Shown: positions 26,086-34,770 of the stretch, piece after piece
Layout: each line of letters opens with the position of its first letter
How positions within the stretch are numbered: the stretch's first letter is position 1
DNA from: Terriglobia bacterium
GTDB lineage: Bacteria > Acidobacteriota > Terriglobia > Acidiferrales > UBA7541
NCBI GenBank assembly: GCA_020073485.1
Contig: JAIQFB010000031.1
Span: 1-58,562 of the forward strand
DNA: 58,562 nucleotides
Direction of reading: 5' to 3'
Translations under genes and position numbers: made by a program
Notes under the pieces: model-generated
The model's database searches: none
What the model was told of the DNA's origin: nothing
The model's input: the letters and a program-made list of their open reading frames with translations, nothing else

Positions 26086-27453
26086 ATGGTCATGAACAAT
26101 CTTGTGGGCCTGCTGATAGCCCTCATAATTACGGTTATCTTCGTTCGCAGATATTTGAACTCGCAGAAGAAGATGCACGAGCTTGCCAAACAAGCCGTGC
26201 AAAAAGGAAAATTGCGCTCCGACGGTCCCCAGGCGCAGCATCCCCACATTGACACAACTTATTGCATTGGTTGCGCCACCTGCACCACCGTTTGCCCGGA
26301 GGGCGACGTCCTGGCCATGCTCGGCGGGCAAGCGGTGATCGTCAACGGCTACAAGTGCATTGGCCACAGCCTGTGCGCCGAAGTTTGCCCCGTGGGGGCC
26401 ATCACCATGGTCATGGCCAGCCCGAGCATGGGCCGCGACATGCCGCAGCTCACCCCCCAGTACGAAACCAGCGTTTCCAATATGTATATCGTCGGCGAAC
26501 TCGGCGGCCTGGCCTTGATCAAGAACGCGATCAATCAGGGACGCGACTGCGTCGATACCATCGCCGCGAAAGTCCCGCGCCTGCGCAGCGGCAAGACTCC
26601 GCCCGAGGTCCTCGATGTCCTGATCGTTGGCGCGGGCCCCGGGGGAATCAGCGCATCGCTGCGAGCCATCGAGAAAAAACTGAAATACGTGACCGTGGAT
26701 GAGGGCGAAATGGGCGGCACCGTCTCCAAATATCCGCGCCAGAAACTTGTGCTGACCAGCCCGGTGGAACTCCCCATTTACGGAAAATTCAAGAAGACGG
26801 AACTTTCCAAGGAAGATCTGCTGGAAGTCTGGGCCGAAATCCTGCGGAAAGTCGATTTCAAATTCCGCAAGGGCGAAAAAGTGAGCGACATCAAGAAGGG
26901 CGAGGACGGGATTTTCACGGTCACCACGCCGAAAGCCGAATATCGCGCCCTGAACGTGGTCCTGGCGCTGGGCAAGGGAGGCAGCCCGCGCAAACTCGGC
27001 GTCAAGGGTGAGGACCTGCCCAAGGTGATGTACCGCCTGATGGAGGCGGACCACTACGTGAACAAGAATATCCTCGTGGTCGGCGGAGGCGACAGCGCCA
27101 TCGAAGCCGCCATGGGCCTGGCGCACCAGGTGGGCAACAAGGTCACGCTCTCCTACCGCAAGGAAGCTTTCACGCGCCTGAAAGACCGCAACGAAAAGCG
27201 CGTGGCGGAAAATGCGCGCACCGGAAAATTGAAAATCGTTTTCAATTCCATGCCCGTGGAATTCAAGGAAAAATCCGTCCTGCTTGAAGTAAACGGCACA
27301 GTTCAGGAAATTCGCAACGATTACGTGTGGATCTTCGCCGGCGGCGAACCTCCCACCGCCTTCCTCAAAAAAATCGGCATCCAGGTCGGATTGCGCGATT
27401 TGACCTCGGAAAGCAGCACCGAAGCAAAGCAATCCGTTCTCGTGCACCAGTAG
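26086..27453 (+). CDS. Membrane-anchored 4Fe-4S ferredoxin / thioredoxin-reductase-like flavoprotein
   Basis: A 455-residue fusion. Residues 4-21 form an N-terminal membrane anchor (NLVGLLIALIITVIFVR). A 2[4Fe-4S]-type domain follows. Cluster 1 is canonical (C60, C63, C66, C70). In cluster 2 the second cysteine is replaced by histidine (C91, H94, C97, C101). Then comes an NAD(P)/FAD oxidoreductase with VLIVGAGPGGISAS (about 179-191), GGTVSKYPRQKL, an NAD site ILVVGGGDSAIEAAMGLA and the closing WIFAGGEPPTAFLKKIGI. The redox-active CxxC of true thioredoxin reductases is absent. It probably moves electrons between NAD(P)H and an iron-sulfur partner at the membrane. Confidence 0.85.
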   Translation: MVMNNLVGLLIALIITVIFVRRYLNSQKKMHELAKQAVQKGKLRSDGPQAQHPHIDTTYCIGCATCTTVCPEGDVLAMLGGQAVIVNGYKCIGHSLCAEVCPVGAITMVMASPSMGRDMPQLTPQYETSVSNMYIVGELGGLALIKNAINQGRDCVDTIAAKVPRLRSGKTPPEVLDVLIVGAGPGGISASLRAIEKKLKYVTVDEGEMGGTVSKYPRQKLVLTSPVELPIYGKFKKTELSKEDLLEVWAEILRKVDFKFRKGEKVSDIKKGEDGIFTVTTPKAEYRALNVVLALGKGGSPRKLGVKGEDLPKVMYRLMEADHYVNKNILVVGGGDSAIEAAMGLAHQVGNKVTLSYRKEAFTRLKDRNEKRVAENARTGKLKIVFNSMPVEFKEKSVLLEVNGTVQEIRNDYVWIFAGGEPPTAFLKKIGIQVGLRDLTSESSTEAKQSVLVHQ

Positions 27454-27464
27454 CCGGTTTTAGC

Positions 27465-27582
27465 AGCACAGCCACTCTTTACACCGTGCCCCTGCGGGGC
27501 TGGCTCTGCGGTTTGTAGACCACACGTACGCCACCGGTTCAGCCACGTCCGCAAGAGGCGCACAGGCAAGAGTGCCTGTGCT
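27465..27582. repeat. Long inverted repeat, AGCACAG...CTCTT arms
   Basis: The left arm AGCACAGCCACTCTT (27465-27479) pairs with AAGAGTGCCTGTGCT (27568-27582) with few mismatches across an 88-bp spacer. The arms resemble those at 40708-40809. It is non-coding and lies between the flavoprotein and the UPF0182 gene. Confidence 0.65.
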
Positions 27583-27701
27583 ACCTCAATCCATGTGATA
27601 CGATCCACTACGGTCATCATCCACCGCAATCCCGCGCCGCTCACTGTGTGATTTTATTTTTCGAAGCGGCGCGATTGCTCTGTACCGGAAAATAGCCTTT
27701 T

Positions 27702-30413
27702 ATGCGTCCTTCACAGATCCGCAACCTGATCGTTTTGTCCGCCCTCATCGCCTTTCTTCTATGGGCCTCCGGCACGCTCGCCGATTTCGTCATCGAATAC
27801 AACTGGTGGAAGGAACTCGGCCAGGTGAGCACCTGGTTCGGCATGCTCTGGTACAGCATCGCGCCCGCGGCGGCCGGATCGCTGGTGGCCTTCGTCGCGC
27901 TTTGGGTGGCTCACGCGCGCGGTCTTCACTTCGCCGGGATTCGCCGCCAGGATTATCGCCTCTATTCCCGGTTGGTCCCATTCGCTCTGGCCGTCGTGGC
28001 CGTTTTGTTTTCCAACGGATCGATCGACTACTGGACAGTAATGCGCTATTTCGGTTCGCGTGGCATGTCCGCTCCGGCCGGTGCCTGGAAAGACCAGGTT
28101 TTTTCTCGCCCGCTGCCGTTCTACCTGTTCGATTTGCCGTTCTACAGCCAGGTGCTCGGGTTTGCGTTCGTTCTGGCGATCCTCTGCGCGCTGCTGTTTT
28201 GGGTCACGGCGCGCGGCTGGCAACTGGCCGAGCGCTTTCGCTACGGGCAGCTGATGGACGAACGCGGCAAAACGATCGTAATGGGCCCGGGCACTCTGCT
28301 GTTGCCGGGCGCCTCGCGCGCCGGATTTGTGCGCATCCTCAGCGTGATCGTGCTTGCCGGATTTGCGGCGTGGATTTACCTGGGCAATTACGAGTTGCTG
28401 CTGAACGGCCACGCGTTCATGACCGGCGCGGATTACGTAGACGAGAAAGTCACCCTGCCGCTGCGCTGGCTCCTGATTATCGTGACGCTGGGCGCTCTGC
28501 CGCTGGTCTGGATCCGCAGATACAAGCAAGCCGTTATCCTCGTCGCCGGCTTTTTCATTTTGCAGCTGGCATTGCCCGGAATCGTGCAAGCCGTTTATGT
28601 CCGCCCCAACGAAATTTCCATCGAGCGCCCGTACATCGAGCGCCACATCGAAGCGACTTCCATCGCCTTCGGCCTGAACCGCAACTCGAAGGAAACTCCG
28701 TTCCCCGCAACCGGGCAGGGAACCGTGAACCCGGTGCAGGACGCCACGCTGCTCGACAACGTGCGCCTCTGGGACCTCCGCGCTTACGATTCCACCATCA
28801 CGCAGATCCAGGCCCTGCGCCCGTATTACACATTTCCCACCACCGACGTGGACCGCTATTTTCCGAATGGCCACATCAAGCAAGTCCTGCTGTCGCCGCG
28901 CGAGATTGACGTCACCCAATTATCCGCCGAGGCCAGCCAGAGCTGGATCAACCCGCATTTCATTTACACGCACGGATTCGGCGCCGTCCTTTCCGAGGTC
29001 AATAAGATCACCCCCGACGGCCTTCCCGTTTTGCTGATCGAAAACGCCCCACCCGAAATCAAGACGCCCGGCTTTCAGCTCACGCGCCCGGAAATTTATT
29101 TCGGCGATAAGACGCAGGACCCCGTCTTCGTGCACACGGCACGCGAGGAATTCGATTATCCCTCCGGCGACCAGAACAAATATTCCACCTATCACGGCTC
29201 TGGAGGTTTCCCGGTCGGCTCTTTCTTGGTCAAGCTGGCCGCCGCCATTTCCCAAGGCGAGCCCAACATCGTCTTCACCGGCTATCTCACCGGCGAGAGC
29301 CGCATGATGATCCACCGAAAAGTACAGGACCGTCTCCAGCATCTGGCGGGTTTCCTGCAATGGGATCAGGATCCGTATCTTGTTATCACCGACGACGGCC
29401 GCTTGGTCTGGATGGTGGACGGCTACACCACGTCGCTTTCGCACCCGTATTCCGCAACACTCCCGGTGGCAGGCCTCGAGGACGGCGCAAACTACATTCG
29501 CAACGCCGTGAAGGCCACCGTGGATGCCTACACCGGACAGGTTTCGCTCTACATTTACGACCCCACCGATCCGATCATCCAAGCCTACCAGCGCCTGTTC
29601 CCGAAATTGTTCCTCGCGTATTCCGAAATGCCGGCCGACTTGCGCCGCCACGCCCGCTATCCCGAAGCTCTCTTCACCGCCCAAGCGCAGGCCTACCGCA
29701 GCTTTCACATGCGCGATCCCCAGGTCTTTTACAACAAGGAAGACATCTGGGACATCGCCCGCAATCTGGTTAGCCAGTCCGGACAGCCGGAGTCGATGCA
29801 GCCCACCTACGTGGTTGCGACTTTGCCCGGAGAAAAAGAGCCCGAGTTTCTGCTGATTCTTCCATTCACCCCGCGCGCCAAAGACAATTTGATCGGATGG
29901 ATGGCCGCGCGCTGCGACGGTGACCACTTGGGCGAGCTGATTTTCTATCAACTCTCCAAGCAGCAATTGATGTATGGCCCCATGCAAATCGATTCTCGCA
30001 TCGACCAGGATCAGAACATCGCAAAAGACCTCACGCTCTGGAATCAGCAGGGATCGCACGTTCTGCGTGGCAACATCGTCGCTCTTCCCGTGACCGGTGG
30101 TTTCTTATACGTCGAGTCAATCTACATCCAGGCCACCGAAGCCAAAATGCCACAGTTGAAAAAAGTAGTCCTGGCCATGGGCGACCGCCTCATTTACCGT
30201 GACACCTTCGATCAGGCCCTGGCCGAATTGACCGGCGGCCAGTTGCCGCCGCAGCCAAGCCCCGCGGTAGCCGCATCCGCGCAGGCCGCAGCGCCGCCAG
30301 AAAAAGGACAAGACGTCACCGCCCTCGCCGACCAGGTTCGCAAAATTCGCGATCAGGCCGAACAGTTGGTCCGGGAACTCGATTCGCTGGAAAAAGCAGC
30401 AGGGAAGAAATAA
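27702..30413 (+). CDS. UPF0182 family membrane protein
   Basis: A 903-residue member of the UPF0182 (COG1615) family. About seven membrane helices occupy residues 1-315 (for example LIVLSALIAFLLWASGTLADF, AVVAVLFSNGSIDYW, FAVLAI-like helices, AVILVAGFFILQLALPG). A large extracytoplasmic domain follows with the conserved NPVQDATLLDNVRLWDLRAY, VDRYFPNG and GFGAVLSEVNKITPDGLPV segments. The C-terminus, after a Pro/Ala-rich linker, is a predicted coiled coil (VRKIRDQAEQLVRELDSLEK). The biochemical role of the family is not known. The gene is alone on the plus strand, 75 bp from the convergent lipoprotein gene. Confidence 0.93.
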   Translation: MRPSQIRNLIVLSALIAFLLWASGTLADFVIEYNWWKELGQVSTWFGMLWYSIAPAAAGSLVAFVALWVAHARGLHFAGIRRQDYRLYSRLVPFALAVVAVLFSNGSIDYWTVMRYFGSRGMSAPAGAWKDQVFSRPLPFYLFDLPFYSQVLGFAFVLAILCALLFWVTARGWQLAERFRYGQLMDERGKTIVMGPGTLLLPGASRAGFVRILSVIVLAGFAAWIYLGNYELLLNGHAFMTGADYVDEKVTLPLRWLLIIVTLGALPLVWIRRYKQAVILVAGFFILQLALPGIVQAVYVRPNEISIERPYIERHIEATSIAFGLNRNSKETPFPATGQGTVNPVQDATLLDNVRLWDLRAYDSTITQIQALRPYYTFPTTDVDRYFPNGHIKQVLLSPREIDVTQLSAEASQSWINPHFIYTHGFGAVLSEVNKITPDGLPVLLIENAPPEIKTPGFQLTRPEIYFGDKTQDPVFVHTAREEFDYPSGDQNKYSTYHGSGGFPVGSFLVKLAAAISQGEPNIVFTGYLTGESRMMIHRKVQDRLQHLAGFLQWDQDPYLVITDDGRLVWMVDGYTTSLSHPYSATLPVAGLEDGANYIRNAVKATVDAYTGQVSLYIYDPTDPIIQAYQRLFPKLFLAYSEMPADLRRHARYPEALFTAQAQAYRSFHMRDPQVFYNKEDIWDIARNLVSQSGQPESMQPTYVVATLPGEKEPEFLLILPFTPRAKDNLIGWMAARCDGDHLGELIFYQLSKQQLMYGPMQIDSRIDQDQNIAKDLTLWNQQGSHVLRGNIVALPVTGGFLYVESIYIQATEAKMPQLKKVVLAMGDRLIYRDTFDQALAELTGGQLPPQPSPAVAASAQAAAPPEKGQDVTALADQVRKIRDQAEQLVRELDSLEKAAGKK

Positions 30414-30488
30414 ATGAGGTTGCTGTAGCCCGCCTCTTCAGAGGCTGAGATTTTCCGTCCGGTGGATAGAATTGATCTCTAAAAATGA

Positions 30489-31004
30489 CTATTGAGAACT
30501 GTACGAAGGCCCCTGCGCGCTGGAACTCCCCTGAGAATTCAACGGAGGATGTCCCGGCGGCAGCGAACCCCCCGGTGCGCCGGACGCGCCCGAAGCCCCG
30601 CCGACCAGATCGTTAAAATTCGGCAATTGCCCAGACGGCCCCGGTGTCATGGTCGCGTGCGGATCCGAGCCCGGCGCCGGATGCTGGATCGCTCCGCCGG
30701 CAGGCTGCGTGTTCTGCACTACCCAGACTCCGTTCTGCTTTTCCAGTGTGTAGTTGATCTGCATCCCCGCCCCCGCCGGCGCGCCGGTCTTGGGACGGAA
30801 TTCCACCGCTGCCTGCGCCTGGTTTCCCTGAATCGAAAAACTGTTCACGATCATGTCCATGGCGGACAGGTTGATGGTCTTCAGGCCGTTCAGGTGCGTG
30901 TTGATCCCCGCCCGGATGGCGTCCGCGTCGCTCTCCTGTTTCTTGCAGCCCGCGAACAGAATCAAGAATCCGGACAGAACAATGAATAGCGGCGTGCGCT
31001 TCAT
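30489..31004 (-). CDS. Small predicted lipoprotein
   Basis: A 171-residue protein with a lipoprotein signal: MKRTPLFIVLSGFLILFAGC, with cleavage before Cys20. The middle part (about 25-100) looks like a small alpha/beta domain (INTHLNGLKTINLSAMDMIV, AAVEFRPKTG). The last 60 residues are Gly/Pro/Ser-rich and probably disordered. The ATG at 31004 has AAAGGA upstream. It lies 66 bp after the bis-heme membrane protein on the same strand, so it may be the last gene of the cytochrome operon and could anchor or chaperone a periplasmic component. No specific family recognised. Confidence 0.72.
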   Translation of the reverse strand: MKRTPLFIVLSGFLILFAGCKKQESDADAIRAGINTHLNGLKTINLSAMDMIVNSFSIQGNQAQAAVEFRPKTGAPAGAGMQINYTLEKQNGVWVVQNTQPAGGAIQHPAPGSDPHATMTPGPSGQLPNFNDLVGGASGASGAPGGSLPPGHPPLNSQGSSSAQGPSYSSQ

Positions 31005-31070
31005 GCCAAATTCCTTTCGTGATCCAACGACATTCCTACCAGGTGGCTGTGACCTCCGATCGATCACCGT

Positions 31071-32015
31071 TTATCTATATCCCATCCCCAGGGCCACCAC
31101 AATGTGGATAATGGCCAGCAGCGCAAAAGAATAACTGAACGGCCGGTGCACCACATGCCAGAGATTGAAAACCGTCTTGGTTTGGGACAGGAACAGCACG
31201 CGCTTGTGCAGCGAAGCCTGCCGGCGCGCGTTGAAAATGGCGTTTTCCAGATCGACGTTGTTTGTCCGCAAGATTCCGAACAGGGAACCGACCCACCCGC
31301 CGAATCCTCCGGCGCGCAACCGCAGCCACGACACCTGGAACGGCCGCTTCAAATCCAGCCACATCATCCACCCAATCGCCGACAACACCGAAATGCTGGC
31401 TACCTGCGCCGCCGTCGGCAGCGCAAACAGATCGATCAGGTCGATGCCGATTTTGTCGTGCCGCTCTTCCGCCGCCCAACGCAGCTTGACCTCCGCTTCC
31501 TGGATTTCCTTGATCGAAAGTTCCGCGGCGTTCAAGCTTCTCGGAATTTGCGAATACAGATAGCGCCCGATAAATCCGCTGAGCGTCACCGCGGTCATGA
31601 TCCAGAAGGCCATTCCCGCGATCCCTCCGAATTTGAACGAGGAGTGCAGCGCGATCACCAGCGGCGCCGCCGTGCCCAGGATCACGTGGAAATCCAGCCA
31701 GTGCCGGGAATTCCCCTGCTTACCCAGCCAGCCCCAGCGCTTGCGCAGCGGGTAAAGGAAAATAATGAAAAACATCAGCACGCCGAACATCCCCAGGTTC
31801 ACGCCGATCGTACCGCTGGGGCGAAGCATGGCGTGCTTGGGAGAAAACGGCCGCTCGGTCGAGGGCAGAATGTAGTAGTTGAATCCGTAAATCAGGAATC
31901 CGCCGACGAACAGCGCGGCGGCAATCCATCCGGCCAGCAGCCGCTGGCGGTGCCGTTTTTCCGCGGACTCCGCCTGGTTGAAGATGGCGTTTTGTAGGGT
32001 CGTTGATTGGCTCAT
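31071..32015 (-). CDS. Bis-heme b-type transmembrane protein (ferric-reductase/cytochrome b-like)
   Basis: A 314-residue membrane protein with about six helices (residues 28-50, 70-90, 106-124, 132-155, 200-222, 290-312). Two helices each carry a histidine pair spaced HX13H: H110/H124 and H290/H304. This is the arrangement used to hold two stacked b hemes in ferric reductase and NADPH-oxidase-like proteins. H105 and H287 lie at the helix ends. No flavin or NAD domain is attached, so electrons probably come from quinol. It overlaps the secreted protein gene by 4 bp (ATGA) and shares the operon with a beta-barrel and a 43-motif cytochrome, suggesting the inner-membrane electron entry point. Confidence 0.75.
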   Translation of the reverse strand: MSQSTTLQNAIFNQAESAEKRHRQRLLAGWIAAALFVGGFLIYGFNYYILPSTERPFSPKHAMLRPSGTIGVNLGMFGVLMFFIIFLYPLRKRWGWLGKQGNSRHWLDFHVILGTAAPLVIALHSSFKFGGIAGMAFWIMTAVTLSGFIGRYLYSQIPRSLNAAELSIKEIQEAEVKLRWAAEERHDKIGIDLIDLFALPTAAQVASISVLSAIGWMMWLDLKRPFQVSWLRLRAGGFGGWVGSLFGILRTNNVDLENAIFNARRQASLHKRVLFLSQTKTVFNLWHVVHRPFSYSFALLAIIHIVVALGMGYR

Positions 32016-32887
32016 TGTTCTTTACCTATCTCCTCGTGAACGTCCACATCGAATCTCTTGTAGTCGGTGAAGCGATGCAGGTTGCGCCAGTGCTGGCGCG
32101 GGGTTTGCACGTCGATCGTCGCCGATTCCGGAACCCACACGGCATGTTGAAGGCCCTTGAACTGGTGCTGCGCAAAATAAACTTCGCTGCGCATGCCCGC
32201 GAGCCCGATATCGGTCAAGCCCGATTCCACCTTGGCCTCCAACTTCACGATCCCGCCGGATTGCGGATCGATCCACAGCGTGCCCGATAGGGGCAGGGGA
32301 TAATTCTTCCCGCGCAGCCGCAACGTGGCCGGAGAGGGAGTTCCCGCAATCGGCATGAACCGGATCCGCTGGTAGGAAATTCCGCCGATCGTTTCCGAGC
32401 CGTCCGACTCGAACGTGTAGCTGGCCTCATACATGGGATGTGCAACAAGCAGCAGGCTGGCGAAGCCCGAGGTTACCAGCAGCGTGCGAGCTGGATCGCG
32501 AAACGCCGTGTTGCGGGACGCCCGCGTCTCCGTGAATTTCCAAGCGCCGTTCTGGTCGCTGGTCTCGAACTGATAATCGTAGGCCGAGTTTTCGCGATAG
32601 AGCGTTCTGCCGCTCCCGTTCAACACCAACTGCGTGACCGTCTCCTTGCAGGTCAGGTTGGAAAACTGGTCGAAGTATTCCTGCACGTGCTTGCGCGTGC
32701 GCGCCAGCGTGTCGAGCGCCGGAGGAGCCGGTGCTGCGTCGGTCGTTGCGGCAGCGCCCCCCGCCGGGGTTTCCGGAACCTGCGCAAAACCACTGGCCGC
32801 CGCGAACGCGCAGGCGGCAATCAACGCCAGCACGCGCCAGCAAGCTGGCCGGGCCGGTCCCATCGTTTGAAGGATGCGCGGCCTCAT
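32012..32887 (-). CDS. Secreted protein of the cytochrome operon
   Basis: A 291-residue exported protein; the signal peptide spans about residues 1-36 (WRVLALIAACAFAAASGFAQ). The mature part begins with an Ala/Pro linker, then TRKHVQEYFDQFSNLTCKET and beta-rich sequence. The C-terminal GTLWIDPQSGGIVKLEAKV and SEVYFAQHQFKGLQHAVWVP resemble LolA/outer-membrane-lipoprotein-sorting-like folds, although no family is certain. Both ends overlap neighbours by ATGA, so it is made together with the beta-barrel and the b-type protein. It may be a periplasmic assembly factor for the barrel or cytochrome. Confidence 0.7.
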   Translation of the reverse strand: MRPRILQTMGPARPACWRVLALIAACAFAAASGFAQVPETPAGGAAATTDAAPAPPALDTLARTRKHVQEYFDQFSNLTCKETVTQLVLNGSGRTLYRENSAYDYQFETSDQNGAWKFTETRASRNTAFRDPARTLLVTSGFASLLLVAHPMYEASYTFESDGSETIGGISYQRIRFMPIAGTPSPATLRLRGKNYPLPLSGTLWIDPQSGGIVKLEAKVESGLTDIGLAGMRSEVYFAQHQFKGLQHAVWVPESATIDVQTPRQHWRNLHRFTDYKRFDVDVHEEIGKEQ

Positions 32888-34770
32888 TTGCGGAAGCCTC
32901 CAAAGCGGTAGCCGAACGTCAGATCCATCTGGCGGTAACTTATGTTCGTGCCGGTATTCCATGTGTACAGCCCTTCCAAAAAGTAGCGCGAGCCGATCGC
33001 CCAGTCCGCCGTTCCGGTCACGAATCGCGAGTTGGTGTTCGCGCTGAAATTGGAAATCAGGTGCTGCGTCCCGCCCTGCACGGCCACATGCAGCCGTTCG
33101 CTGATGCTCCGCGACAGCGAAACGAACTCGTAATTACCTTGGCCGAACGAACTGTTGAACTTCGTGTAACGCAAGTCCACATGCAGCCCCGTGTTGCGGA
33201 TCTCCCCGAACGTCAGCCCGTACATCTGGTTCCACGACGTGGACGTATCGGTGCTGCTCTTGCTGCGCCCCACGTCGGTGGAAACCGAAATGCGATAGGG
33301 CAGCGACAACGTCACTCCCCCGCTCAGCCCCTGAAACAGAAACTGATCGAGCAGCCCGGTGCTGATCAGCGCCGGATCGAACGTCGGAAGATTGCGAAGG
33401 TAATTGTGATTGAGGTCGAACGTCAGCAGCGTGATGGGCGAAAATCTCAAACTGCTGAAGCTCTGCGTGATTCCCGTGCCGTACGTGGCGCCCTGCAGCG
33501 CGGTCCGTCCGTTATCGGCCTGCAGGGAATTGTAAAACGAAAATTTGCGGCCCATCGAAAACGTGTTCTCAAAGAAGGCGAATTGCCGCGCCGCATGCCA
33601 GGCGATTGTGGTCATCGCCAAGCCCGCCGTGCTCGTGAATTTCACGTGATCGAAATCGCCCGCCTCATAGTTGACGAACGTTCCGGCGATCCGCTGGTTG
33701 GGATTGTAGCTCCAGGACGTCGGGTCCGGCGTCGATCCGCCAAACACGCCCGCCGTCGTGTGCTGCGAAAATTTATAGCCGAAGTAGCCGCCGTCAATCG
33801 TGCTCAAGCTCGGCGCGTAGGGCAGGAACAGCCGTCCGACCCCCATGGTTACCACCGAATCCGGGTTCTGGTAATACAGCCCCAAATGGTACGTGCGGTT
33901 CAGCAAGTCGTTCAGCGTCGTGGGCGAAGTCCCGCCCGCGCTCCCCGTGGTTTGCGTATTCACAATCCCGCGCCAGTAGCCCGTGAGATTCCAATGCGTG
34001 CCGCCGATGCGACTCATATCGGCTTGCACCAGCAGGCCCACTTGCCGCGTGCTGAAGCCACCCGGCTCGGAGAGATTTCCAAAATCAAAGCCGAGTCGCC
34101 CGCGAATCTGATTTTCAATAGGCGGCGCCACGACCGAAACCTTGGCGGCGCGTACCTCTTCATCCAGCGGATCGCCGTAGGAAAACGTTACGACCACCGG
34201 ATAATTTTCCGATTCGCGCGCATCGCTCTTGGTCTGCCGCAGGTGCACGCTTTGGATATCCAGATAGGCGATGTCGCCAACCACGGGATCTTCGTGCGAG
34301 GTTACGATCTCGGCGGCGCTGGACGTATCGGCCACCGAAAAAATGCGTACATCGGCGAGGGGTTCCTTGCCCTGAAATCGCACCGCATCCGTCGTTCCGC
34401 CGTTCGGGTCGGCGTGGACCACGTGCAGAACCATGCCTTCTTCAAGTTTCGCGTTGCGCCCGGCATCCAGATACACGGCGCCCTCGGAAATATATTTGAT
34501 GTGAAAAACGCACTTGTCCGTAACCGGGACTTGCGCCGGCGGGGGCGTGTTCGCAGCAGCAGGAGCAGGGCCAGAACCCGGAGCCTGCGAAGTTTCAGGC
34601 GCAGCAGCCGCCCCCGGCCAGGGCGTGGACGCCGGAGCAGTTTGGTTCTGGCCGTCCTGTCCGGCCTGCGCCCCACTCATGGGGAGCAGCGCAATTCCCA
34701 GTGCGATTGCGCAAGCTATAAAATTTCGGTGCAAATGTTCCATCCCCCGGTTTCCCATCCATTTAGCCAT
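32884..34770 (-). CDS. Outer-membrane beta-barrel protein of the cytochrome operon
   Basis: A 628-residue exported protein with a signal peptide (HRNFIACAIALGIALLPMSGAQA). The Pro/Ala-rich linker leads to a small N-terminal domain (about 85-195, IKYISEGAVYLDAGRNAKLEEG, similar in style to FlgT/SH3-like modules). From about residue 220 the sequence alternates polar and hydrophobic residues in many aromatic-ended strands (GRLGFDFGNLSEPGG, NLTGYWRGIVNT, LGLYYQNPDS), ending QMDLTFGYRFGGFRK. This is typical of a porin-like barrel of about 20 or more strands. No CXXCH is present. It overlaps the giant cytochrome by 8 bp, the gene pairing seen in porin-cytochrome conduits. ATG at 34743 is an alternative start. 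Confidence 0.8.
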   Translation of the reverse strand: MAKWMGNRGMEHLHRNFIACAIALGIALLPMSGAQAGQDGQNQTAPASTPWPGAAAAPETSQAPGSGPAPAAANTPPPAQVPVTDKCVFHIKYISEGAVYLDAGRNAKLEEGMVLHVVHADPNGGTTDAVRFQGKEPLADVRIFSVADTSSAAEIVTSHEDPVVGDIAYLDIQSVHLRQTKSDARESENYPVVVTFSYGDPLDEEVRAAKVSVVAPPIENQIRGRLGFDFGNLSEPGGFSTRQVGLLVQADMSRIGGTHWNLTGYWRGIVNTQTTGSAGGTSPTTLNDLLNRTYHLGLYYQNPDSVVTMGVGRLFLPYAPSLSTIDGGYFGYKFSQHTTAGVFGGSTPDPTSWSYNPNQRIAGTFVNYEAGDFDHVKFTSTAGLAMTTIAWHAARQFAFFENTFSMGRKFSFYNSLQADNGRTALQGATYGTGITQSFSSLRFSPITLLTFDLNHNYLRNLPTFDPALISTGLLDQFLFQGLSGGVTLSLPYRISVSTDVGRSKSSTDTSTSWNQMYGLTFGEIRNTGLHVDLRYTKFNSSFGQGNYEFVSLSRSISERLHVAVQGGTQHLISNFSANTNSRFVTGTADWAIGSRYFLEGLYTWNTGTNISYRQMDLTFGYRFGGFRK

